In this document: positions 1 to 5,013 of the stretch, one piece after another
Position numbering within the stretch: the stretch's first letter is position 1
How the letters are laid out: each line of letters opens with the position of its first letter
Assembly (NCBI GenBank): GCA_964595905.1
Contig: CAZQSU010000165.1
Span: 1 to 5,013 of the forward strand
DNA: 5,013 bases
Reading direction: 5' to 3'
Source: JAFDWI01 sp964595905
Lineage (GTDB): Bacteria > Actinomycetota > Acidimicrobiia > Acidimicrobiales > Iamiaceae
Made by a program: the position numbers and the translations under genes
The notes under the pieces: model-generated
Seen by the model: only the letters and a program-made list of their open reading frames with translations
What the model was told of the DNA's origin: nothing
The model's database searches: none

Positions 1-70
1 CGCCCGTGTAGAAACGGGTCGCGGCTTCGAGATCGGTGACGCACAGCCCGACGTGGTTGACGACGCTCAT
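1..70 (-). CDS. VOC/glyoxalase-family protein, N-terminal fragment (runs off left edge)
   Basis: Only the first 23 codons are present. They read MSVVNHVGLCVTDLEAATRF followed by YTG, the typical opening of a vicinal-oxygen-chelate domain: a first beta strand with a His (H6, the usual first metal ligand), then the V-T-D-L-E turn and the A-x-R-F-Y helix start. The family includes glyoxalase I, methylmalonyl-CoA epimerase and extradiol dioxygenases, and 23 residues cannot separate these. The ATG (70-68) overlaps the TGA of the upstream acyl-CoA dehydrogenase (69-67) as ATGA. A GGAGG sits at 79-75, 4 nt before the start, inside the end of the dehydrogenase gene. It is the fourth gene of the minus-strand operon, so co-expression with the two dehydrogenases is expected. 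Gene identity as VOC is fairly secure; the reaction is unknown. Confidence 0.8.
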   Translation of the reverse strand, partial: MSVVNHVGLCVTDLEAATRFYTG

Positions 71-1365
71 CGACCCTCCGCGCCCTCGGTGGTCGGCGCC
101 TGGTCACCACCGGTTGCGGGCTCGATGGCGTGGCCGGAATTGCGCGGCGCGGGCGATGGTTCACGGGGGAGGCCCAGCACCCGCTCGGCGATGATGTTGC
201 GCTGGATCTCCGAGGTGCCCGCCGAGATCGTGTTCGCGAACGAACCGAACCACTGCTCGAGCCACGTGCCCTGGGGTTCGTCGATCGACTGGTGCCCGTC
301 CAGCGGCGATCCGCCGATGTGCAGGGCCGCCGTGCCGGCCAGATCCGCGCCGACCGCAGCGACCGATTGCCGGGTCTCGCTGGCGAACAGCTTCATCAGT
401 GCCTGCTCGGGAGCGGTGCCGCCCCGGGCGAGTTTGGCGAAGCCGCGGTAGCCGAGGCACCGCGTGCCGGTCGCGTCGATCGCCGCCTGGACCACCCGGT
501 CGGCGGCGAGGCTCCGCTCGACCGGCTCGAGCTGGGCCAGTCGCGCCGGCGCGTCGGCGAGCAGCCGCTCCACGGCTTCGTCGATGCCCATCACCGCGCT
601 CACCCACACCATGCCCCGCTCGTGCGCCAGCGACCCGTTCGCCATCGCCCACCCCGCACCCTCGTCACCGACCAGCTGGTCGGCCGGCATCTCGACCCCG
701 TCGAAGAACACCTCGTTCAGGTCGGGTCGGTCCGGGTGCACGATCTCGGGCAGCGGCCGCACCGTGATCCCCGGAGCATCCATGTCGACCAGCAGGATGC
801 TGATCCCTTCGTGCTTGGGCGCGTCGGGGTCGGTGCGACAGAACAGAAAGCAGAAATCCGCGTAGTTGGCCCCCGACGTCCAGACCTTCTGGCCGTCGAC
901 CACGTAGGTGTCGCCGTGGCGGGCGGCCCGGGTGCGCAGCGAGGCCAGGTCGCTGCCCGAGCCGGGTTCGCTCATGCCGAGACACGCGGTGGCCTCACCG
1001 TGCAGGATCGGCATGGCGTAGTCGCGGATCTGCGCCCGGGTGCCGTAGTCGACGATCGACGGCGCGACGATGCCCAGCCCCTGCACGTTGGTGGTGCGGG
1101 GCACCTTCGCTCGGGCGAGCTCGATCAGCTCCACGAGCGTCTGGGTCGGGGTGGCGTTGCGGCCCCCCAACTCTGGTGGCCACCCGGGTACCAGGTAGCC
1201 GGCGTCGAACAGCGTGCGGGTCCACCGCCGCGCCCACTCGGGAGCGTGACCCGTCGACAGCGACGGGTCCGCGGCCATCACCTGGGGGTCGGGGCGATGT
1301 TCGTCGAGCCAGGAGCGAAACTCGTCGCGGTACGCCTCGGTCGCCGCGTCGAACCGTGACCTCAT
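67..1365 (-). CDS. Acyl-CoA dehydrogenase, catalytic-type subunit (FadE-like)
   Basis: This 432-residue flavoprotein is predicted to catalyse alpha,beta-dehydrogenation of an acyl-CoA with electron transfer to ETF. Visible motifs in order are: N-terminal helical domain (about 1-125); substrate/flavin loop CLGMSEPGSGSD (128-139); KVWTSGANYADF (160-171), the usual K-x-W-I-T-N/S-G flavin contact; beta domain to about 230; helix with LAHERG (246-251); and C-terminal ANTISAGTSEIQRNIIAERV (377-396). The MCAD-type catalytic Glu just before GTS is Ala here (A382), but E249 lies where isovaleryl-CoA and long-chain dehydrogenases carry theirs, so it is the likely base. The Arg-rich T-R-E-x-F-G motif normally following that helix is absent, and Q-x-x-G-G-x-G is altered to LHIGGSP (348-354). 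The last 32 residues (401-432) are a Pro/Gly/Ala/Glu-rich tail beyond the usual family end. The ATG overlaps the stop of the upstream subunit gene (ATGA), and GAGG (1376-1373) lies 7 nt before it. Most likely it pairs with that neighbour; a stand-alone homotetramer is less likely. Confidence 0.93.
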   Translation of the reverse strand: MRSRFDAATEAYRDEFRSWLDEHRPDPQVMAADPSLSTGHAPEWARRWTRTLFDAGYLVPGWPPELGGRNATPTQTLVELIELARAKVPRTTNVQGLGIVAPSIVDYGTRAQIRDYAMPILHGEATACLGMSEPGSGSDLASLRTRAARHGDTYVVDGQKVWTSGANYADFCFLFCRTDPDAPKHEGISILLVDMDAPGITVRPLPEIVHPDRPDLNEVFFDGVEMPADQLVGDEGAGWAMANGSLAHERGMVWVSAVMGIDEAVERLLADAPARLAQLEPVERSLAADRVVQAAIDATGTRCLGYRGFAKLARGGTAPEQALMKLFASETRQSVAAVGADLAGTAALHIGGSPLDGHQSIDEPQGTWLEQWFGSFANTISAGTSEIQRNIIAERVLGLPREPSPAPRNSGHAIEPATGGDQAPTTEGAEGR

Positions 1366-2525
1366 GCAACCGCCTCGTCGTCACGCCCGATGTCGCCGAC
1401 CAGCCCGAGGAGTGCCGCGAGCTCGGCACGCTGGGCCTCGACGTCGCCCAGCAGCGCCGCGGTCACCGTGGCCCGCTTGAGCCCCAGATGCAGGTCGTGC
1501 TCCCAGGTGAACCCGATCGCGCCGTGCAACTGCAACGCGTCGCGGGTGACCAGGCGGCGACACTCACCCGCGGCCGCCTTGGCCATGGCCACCGCGCCCG
1601 GTGCCTCGTCGTTGCCCTCGGCGACGCAGGTGACCGCGTACCAGCACAGCGCGTCGGCCCGTTCGACCGCGAGGTACAGATCCGCGAGTCGGTGCTTGAC
1701 CGCCTGGAACCCGCCGATCGGCCGACCGAACTGTTCGCGGGTCTTCGTGTAGTCGACCGTGGTCTCGAACAACGCACGACACGTCGCCACGCACGAGATC
1801 GCCAGCATGACCGTGGCGTGCCGGCGCACACGCTCGATCGCACACGACGATTCGGCGTCGTTCGGATCGAGCAGCACGTCGGCGGGATCGACGCGGACGT
1901 CCTCGAAGGTCACCTGCGCGAGTGGCGTCGTCGGATCGATCGATTCGGTCGCCGTGACCGTGCAGCCGGGCCCCCTCGGGTCGACGAGGAACGCGCCGAG
2001 GCCGTGGGCACCTGAGGTGCCGGCCCGGCGGGCGACCACGGCGAGATGGGCCGCGTCCGAACCGCTCAGCACGGCGACCTTGACGCCGTCGAGGCGCCAG
2101 CCGTCCTGATCTCCGGTGGCGGTCGTGTCGATGGCAACCGGTCGACATCCGCCCGCTTCGGCGATGGCCAGCGCCCCGGCGGCGCCGTCGACGAGGCCCG
2201 TCCAGGCTACGTCGCCACGGGTGCCGGCCTCGGTGAGCAGGGCGCCGAACTGGGTGACCGTCGCCAGGTACGGCACCGGCGCGACGGCCCGGCCGACCTC
2301 ACCGGCCAGGACGGCTTCGGCGACCGCGCCGAGCCCCAGACCCCCGACCGACGTTGGTGCGTTGACGGCCGTCCACCCCTGTTCGACGAGGCGTCCCCAC
2401 AGCTCGCTGCCGTCGTCTGCTCCGTCGAAGACGCGGCGCACCAGCGAGGGGGGGCAGGTCTCGGTGAGCAGCGCGCGGGCCTGGTCGCGCAGGGCGAGCT
2501 CGTCGGCGTCGAGCTCGAGGTCCAT
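1362..2525 (-). CDS. Acyl-CoA dehydrogenase, non-catalytic partner-type subunit (FadE-like)
   Basis: A 387-residue acyl-CoA dehydrogenase homologue. Its N-terminal helical domain starts MDLELDADELALRDQARALL and contains P-x-S-V-G-G-L-G-L-G (57-66). The C-terminal domain is well conserved: TREQFGRPIGGFQAVKHRLADL (262-283), whose Arg263 normally contacts the FAD of the neighbouring subunit, and ALQLHGAIGFTWEHDLHLGLKRA (330-352), carrying the Q-x-H-G-x-I-G flavin motif. The middle is degenerate: the S/T-E-P-x-x-G-S-D loop is reduced to IAEAGGCRP (121-129), and no K-x-W-I-T-N-G is seen. Neither usual base position holds Glu: the MCAD position falls in ALLGDVEAQR (357-366) and the isovaleryl position is Ala237 by alignment of the helix before TREQFG. 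This is the pattern of the partner subunit in heteromeric dehydrogenases. The start at 2525 is chosen because it follows the regulator's stop directly (TGATG) and gives the standard N-terminus; an open extension upstream to 2834 overlaps the regulator and is not used. Annotation as acyl-CoA dehydrogenase is firm; lack of autonomous activity is inferred. Confidence 0.92.
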   Translation of the reverse strand: MDLELDADELALRDQARALLTETCPPSLVRRVFDGADDGSELWGRLVEQGWTAVNAPTSVGGLGLGAVAEAVLAGEVGRAVAPVPYLATVTQFGALLTEAGTRGDVAWTGLVDGAAGALAIAEAGGCRPVAIDTTATGDQDGWRLDGVKVAVLSGSDAAHLAVVARRAGTSGAHGLGAFLVDPRGPGCTVTATESIDPTTPLAQVTFEDVRVDPADVLLDPNDAESSCAIERVRRHATVMLAISCVATCRALFETTVDYTKTREQFGRPIGGFQAVKHRLADLYLAVERADALCWYAVTCVAEGNDEAPGAVAMAKAAAGECRRLVTRDALQLHGAIGFTWEHDLHLGLKRATVTAALLGDVEAQRAELAALLGLVGDIGRDDEAVA

Positions 2526-3886
2526 CAGCCTTCGAGCCCCAGGATGCTGCGTCGCACGATGGTCGCCGCCGCGTCGATCGCGGCCCGTGGGGTGGTGTAG
2601 TTGAGTGTGTAGGTGCGGTACGGGAGCCGTTCGATGAGCGCGAGCAGCACCAGGGCGTCGAGCAGCGCATCGGCGTGACCGCGTTGCTCGAGCATGCCGA
2701 TCAGCCCGGTCACGATGACGATCGCGACCTGCTGGGAGTAGGCGACGAGCTCCCCGCCGGCCTCCTGGAGCTCCTGCCAGGTGGTGATGACCCCGCCGTT
2801 GGAACGGTACGACTCGAACCAGTCCTCGAGCCACGTCCGCAGCGCCACCCGGTCGCCGTCGATCGGGAACCGCTCCAGCAGCTCGATCATCTCGGCGCCG
2901 GTCTGTTCGGCGAGCGCCTTGAAGAAGTCGTCCTTGTCGCTGAAGTAGCGGTAGAAGCTCCCGTGGCTGACGTCGGCGGTCGCGACGATGTCGTCGATGC
3001 GCGCCGCGTGGTAGCCACGCGCCGGCAACACCTGGGCGCCGGCGTCGAGCATCCGTTGACGGGTGGCCCGACCCCGGGCTCGCAGCGGTTGGGTGTCAAG
3101 GGTCGACGGCAACGGTCCGAAGGTCGGGCCTGCCGACGCGGCCCGCGTACGCGGCGGCTCCGGCGGATCGAAGTTCACCCCGACGATGGGCCCGTGGAAC
3201 AACCGGTGGGTCGCTCGGGCGAGACCATCGGTGAGTCGGGCCCGGTCGAGCGTGTCGCTCGCGGCCATCGAATCCCAGTAGAAGTTGCAGCGGATGATGA
3301 CCGCGGCCATGCCACTGGCCAGGGCCTGGTCACGCCGGCGGGGGCCACGGCCGAACGCCCGGAGCAGCGCCGTGTCGAGCCGTTCGCTGAACGCGTTCGA
3401 CTCGCGAGCCAACTCGAGGTGGTCGCGACTGGCCGACTGGAACGCCGTGAACAGGGGCGCGTAGCTCTGGTAGAGGGTCGTGAAGTCGTCCATCCAGGTC
3501 GCCAGCGTCGCCAGTCCCGCCTCGTCTGGCCCGACCTTCTCGAGGCTGCGACCCAGCACCACGAGCCTGCGTCCGAGTTCCCGGGCGAGCTTCCAGAACA
3601 CCTCGTCCTTCGACGAGAAGTACTGGTAGAACGCGGGCCGCGAGCACCCGGCGCGCTGGGTGATCAGCTCGATGCGGGCATTGTTGAAACCGACCTCGGC
3701 GAACACCTCGAGGGCCGCGTCGAAGATCTTCTGTTCGGTTTCGGTGCCACGGGCGCCGACCTGCGGGTTGGATCCGAAGGGTCGACGGCGAGTGGTCGCC
3801 GGACGCTCCACGTCGTCGACGCTACTCACCCCCGGCGCGACACTACTCACCGCCGGCGTGGTGCCGGGCACCGCGTCCCGTTCCAT
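2525..3886 (-). CDS. Tandem (double) TetR-family transcriptional regulator
   Basis: A 453-residue protein, about twice the usual 190-220 of a TetR regulator, containing two complete TetR units. Unit 1 has a DNA-binding region at about 50-100, with F-A-E-V-G-F-N-N-A-R-I-E-L-I and the recognition segment AGCSRPAFYQYFSSKDEVF (79-97), then an all-helical ligand/dimer domain to about 235. A Pro/Ala-rich linker (about 236-268) leads to unit 2, with HTH region 271-325 (RGYHAARIDDI at 290-300, then VSHGSFYRYFSDKDDFFKAL at 306-325) and a second helical domain to 453. Residues 1-45 look disordered and contain a short repeat. The ATG at 3886 has no Shine-Dalgarno but sits 6 nt after a TANNNT hexamer, consistent with a leaderless mRNA; GTG codons at V13 or V20 are alternative starts. 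Being first in the operon, with its stop overlapping the next start, it is probably an autoregulated local repressor answering to an acyl-CoA-type ligand. The ligand is unknown. Confidence 0.93.
   Translation of the reverse strand: MERDAVPGTTPAVSSVAPGVSSVDDVERPATTRRRPFGSNPQVGARGTETEQKIFDAALEVFAEVGFNNARIELITQRAGCSRPAFYQYFSSKDEVFWKLARELGRRLVVLGRSLEKVGPDEAGLATLATWMDDFTTLYQSYAPLFTAFQSASRDHLELARESNAFSERLDTALLRAFGRGPRRRDQALASGMAAVIIRCNFYWDSMAASDTLDRARLTDGLARATHRLFHGPIVGVNFDPPEPPRTRAASAGPTFGPLPSTLDTQPLRARGRATRQRMLDAGAQVLPARGYHAARIDDIVATADVSHGSFYRYFSDKDDFFKALAEQTGAEMIELLERFPIDGDRVALRTWLEDWFESYRSNGGVITTWQELQEAGGELVAYSQQVAIVIVTGLIGMLEQRGHADALLDALVLLALIERLPYRTYTLNYTTPRAAIDAAATIVRRSILGLEG
3817..3858. repeat. 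Two tandem 21-bp repeat units in the regulator's N-terminal region
   Basis: Units 3817-3837 and 3838-3858 are identical at 19 of 21 positions and directly adjacent; the differences are at the 5th and 15th bases. The length is 7 codons, so the duplication keeps frame and encodes P-A-V-S-S-V-A then P-G-V-S-S-V-D (regulator residues 11-24) in a probably disordered tail. Each unit holds GGTGAGTAG on the minus strand. It may be a simple slippage duplication or, with a 21-bp (two helical turns) period, a paired protein-binding site just inside the gene. Confidence 0.75.
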
Positions 3887-3898
3887 CCGGCCAATCTA
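3887..3898 (-). promoter_or_regulatory. Candidate -10 element and leaderless start of the tetR operon
   Basis: On the minus strand TAGATT (3898-3893) is followed by exactly 6 nt (GGCCGG) and then the ATG at 3886. An ACGACA hexamer (3921-3916) lies 17 nt upstream and matches 4 of 6 bases of the TTGACA -35 consensus. TANNNT ending about 6 nt before a start codon is the known signature of leaderless transcripts in actinobacteria, and no Shine-Dalgarno is present to argue otherwise. A second TAGATT lies at 3911-3906. Pattern reading only; a transcription start was not measured. Confidence 0.5.
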
Positions 3899-3900
3899 TG

Positions 3901-3920
3901 CGACTAATCTAACGTTGTCG
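3901..3920. promoter_or_regulatory. Imperfect inverted repeat, candidate TetR operator
   Basis: The outer arms CGACTA (3901-3906) and TTGTCG (3915-3920) are inverted copies with one mismatch (CGACTA against CGACAA), separated by 8 nt that are not symmetric. The element lies in the short divergent gap, overlaps the -35 region and one of the two TAGATT hexamers of the regulator's candidate promoter, and is 28 nt from the amidohydrolase start. That is where a repressor controlling both directions would be expected to bind. Support is positional plus partial symmetry. Confidence 0.35.
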
Positions 3921-3936
3921 TCATTTCCGCGAAGTC

Positions 3937-3941
3937 GGAGG
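3937..3941 (+). promoter_or_regulatory. Shine-Dalgarno of the amidohydrolase gene
   Basis: GGAGG, flanked to give CGGAGGAAG, sits 7 nt before GTG at 3949. It decides the start: the nearby in-frame GTG at 3973 has no comparable upstream purine tract and would remove the beginning of the conserved strand-1 segment. Confidence 0.85.
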
Positions 3942-3948
3942 AAGCGCC

Positions 3949-5013
3949 GTGCAGCTCGACGATCTGATCCTGGTGAGCGTCGACGACCACGTCGTGGAGC
4001 CACCCGGACTCTTCGACGGGCGGGTGAGCGGACGGGCCGCGGAGGTCGCGCCGAGGATCGAACGCCTCGACGACGGTCGCGACGTGTGGATGTTCCAGGG
4101 CACCGCCCTGCCCAACGTCGGGTTGAACGCCGTGGCCGGTCGGGTGCCCGAGGAGTACGGCGTCGATCCGTGCTCGTTCGAAGACATGCGCGACGGCTGC
4201 TACGACATCGACGCCCGCATCGACGACATGAACGCGAACGGCGTGCTCGGTTCGCTCAACTTCCCGTCGATGACCGGGTTCGCCGGCCAACTGTTCTCGA
4301 CCGTCGACGACAAGGCGATCGCGCTCGAGCTGTGCCGGGCCTACAACGACTGGCACGTCGACGACTGGTGCGGCCGCCACCCGGGCCGCATGATCCCGTG
4401 TGGGATCCTGCCGATCTGGAGCCCGGACGCGATGGCCGACGAGGTGCGTCGGCTCGCCGCCAAGGGCTGCCACGCGGTGACGTTCTCCGAGAATCCCGAG
4501 AAGATCGGTCTGCCGAGCTGGCACAACGACCACTGGGATCCGTTCCTGGCCGCGTGCGCCGAGTGCGCCACCGTGATCTGTCTGCACATCGGATCGTCGT
4601 CGGAGACGGTGATCACGTCGGTCGAAGCGCCGATCGACACGATGATCACGCTGCAACCGGTCAACATCGTCCAGGCCGCGGCCGACCTGATCTGGTCGCC
4701 GGTGTTCCGCAAGTTCGGTGACATCCGGATCGCGCTCTCCGAGGGCGGGATCGGGTGGATCCCGTACTTCCTCGAACGCATCGACTACGTGTACCGCCGC
4801 CACCGGCTGTGGACGAACCAGGACTTCGGCGACCGTCTGCCCAGCGAGGTGTTTGGCGAACACATCCTCACGTGTTTCATCTCCGACCACGCCGGGGTCG
4901 AGCAGCGTCACCACCTGAACGGCGACCACATCCACTGGGAGTGCGACTACCCGCACTCGGACTCGACGTGGCCGGCCTCGCCCGAGTCGGTGATGGAGCA
5001 ATTCGCAGGGGTG
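3949..5013 (+). CDS. Amidohydrolase_2-family metal-dependent hydrolase/decarboxylase, C-terminus cut by window edge
   Basis: The reading frame is open for 355 codons from GTG 3949 to the last base. It is a TIM-barrel metalloenzyme of the amidohydrolase_2 family, which includes ACMSD-type and LigW-type decarboxylases as well as hydrolases. Visible features are: strand-1 metal motif VSVDDHVVEPP (9-19) with D12, H14 and E17; LGSLNFPSMTGFAG (100-113); YNDWHVDDWC (132-141); GCHAVTFSENPEKIGLPSWH (173-192); CLHIGSSSE (211-219) with H213 as likely metal ligand; ALSEGGIGWIPYFLERIDYV (262-281); and ECDYPHSDSTWP (331-342), where D333 matches the catalytic/metal Asp of the family. Eleven Cys residues are present, but no regular zinc-finger spacing. 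The start is set by GGAGG at 3937-3941, 7 nt upstream. The gene is divergent from the tetR-dehydrogenase operon and probably shares its control region. Perhaps 30-50 residues are missing at the right edge. The family is secure. Substrate, and whether it hydrolyses or decarboxylates, are not. Confidence 0.92.
   Translation, partial: MQLDDLILVSVDDHVVEPPGLFDGRVSGRAAEVAPRIERLDDGRDVWMFQGTALPNVGLNAVAGRVPEEYGVDPCSFEDMRDGCYDIDARIDDMNANGVLGSLNFPSMTGFAGQLFSTVDDKAIALELCRAYNDWHVDDWCGRHPGRMIPCGILPIWSPDAMADEVRRLAAKGCHAVTFSENPEKIGLPSWHNDHWDPFLAACAECATVICLHIGSSSETVITSVEAPIDTMITLQPVNIVQAAADLIWSPVFRKFGDIRIALSEGGIGWIPYFLERIDYVYRRHRLWTNQDFGDRLPSEVFGEHILTCFISDHAGVEQRHHLNGDHIHWECDYPHSDSTWPASPESVMEQFAGV

Noticed and set aside
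130..1359. 409-codon plus-strand open frame opposite the catalytic dehydrogenase
   Set aside because: It is the antisense of a clearly conserved gene. The translation is rich in Arg, His, Val and Gly with no recognisable domain, as expected from an open frame created by high GC.
2526..2834. 103-residue N-terminal extension of the non-catalytic dehydrogenase
   Set aside because: It lies entirely inside the conserved C-terminal domain of the regulator and is Arg/His-rich. The ATG at 2525 gives the standard family N-terminus and a TGATG junction.
2675..3907. 410-codon plus-strand open frame opposite the TetR regulator
   Set aside because: Same reason: the opposite strand encodes two canonical TetR HTH motifs, while this translation is a low-complexity Arg/Gly/Glu-rich product without motifs.
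3905..3910. TAATCT as the -10 of the amidohydrolase promoter
   Set aside because: It only weakly fits a TANNNT pattern and has no convincing -35 at the right distance. The gene must have a promoter here or upstream, but I cannot place it.
3911..3916. AACGTT as a KstR-like steroid regulator box
   Set aside because: KstR sites have AAC and GTT separated by two bases with further flanking bases conserved. Here the halves are adjacent and the flanks do not match, so a 6-bp palindrome alone is not evidence.
3904..5001. 365-codon minus-strand open frame opposite the amidohydrolase
   Set aside because: The plus strand has a good ribosome binding site and family motifs throughout. The antisense product is His/Arg/Val/Asp-rich with no domain and would leave no room for the regulator's promoter.

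Overview
The window is GC-rich, densely packed bacterial DNA with the gene style of an actinomycete: strong G/C preference at third codon positions, a GTG start, stop/start overlaps, a likely leaderless promoter, and paired FadE-type acyl-CoA dehydrogenases next to TetR regulators. A mycobacterium-like or Acidimicrobiia-like actinobacterium would fit. The sequence alone does not allow a firmer placement.

Layout. Four genes lie on the minus strand and are read right to left: a long tandem TetR-family regulator (3886 to 2525), an acyl-CoA dehydrogenase subunit without a visible catalytic base (2525 to 1362), a second acyl-CoA dehydrogenase that has one (1365 to 67), and the first 23 codons of a glyoxalase/VOC-family protein (70, running off the left edge). 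All three junctions overlap (TGATG, ATGA, ATGA), so this is one translationally coupled operon headed by its own regulator. On the plus strand, an amidohydrolase_2-family metalloenzyme starts with GTG at 3949 behind a good Shine-Dalgarno and runs off the right edge after 355 codons. The 62-bp gap between the divergent genes (3887-3948) is the only non-coding stretch. It is less GC-rich than its surroundings and holds a candidate leaderless promoter for the regulator, an imperfect inverted repeat that could be the operator, and the amidohydrolase ribosome binding site.

How it may work together. The two dehydrogenases show complementary loss of active-site parts. The upstream one (minus strand order) keeps the FAD-contacting Arg and Gln-His-Gly motifs but lacks a catalytic Glu. 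The downstream one keeps the substrate/flavin loops and a helix Glu but lacks the Arg motif. This is the signature of the heteromeric alpha2beta2 acyl-CoA dehydrogenases known from actinobacterial steroid side-chain degradation. With the VOC protein and the divergent amidohydrolase, it suggests a locally regulated catabolic module for a CoA-activated, possibly bulky or cyclic, carboxylic acid. The substrate cannot be read from the sequence. No RNA genes, mobile elements, CRISPR arrays or terminators were seen.
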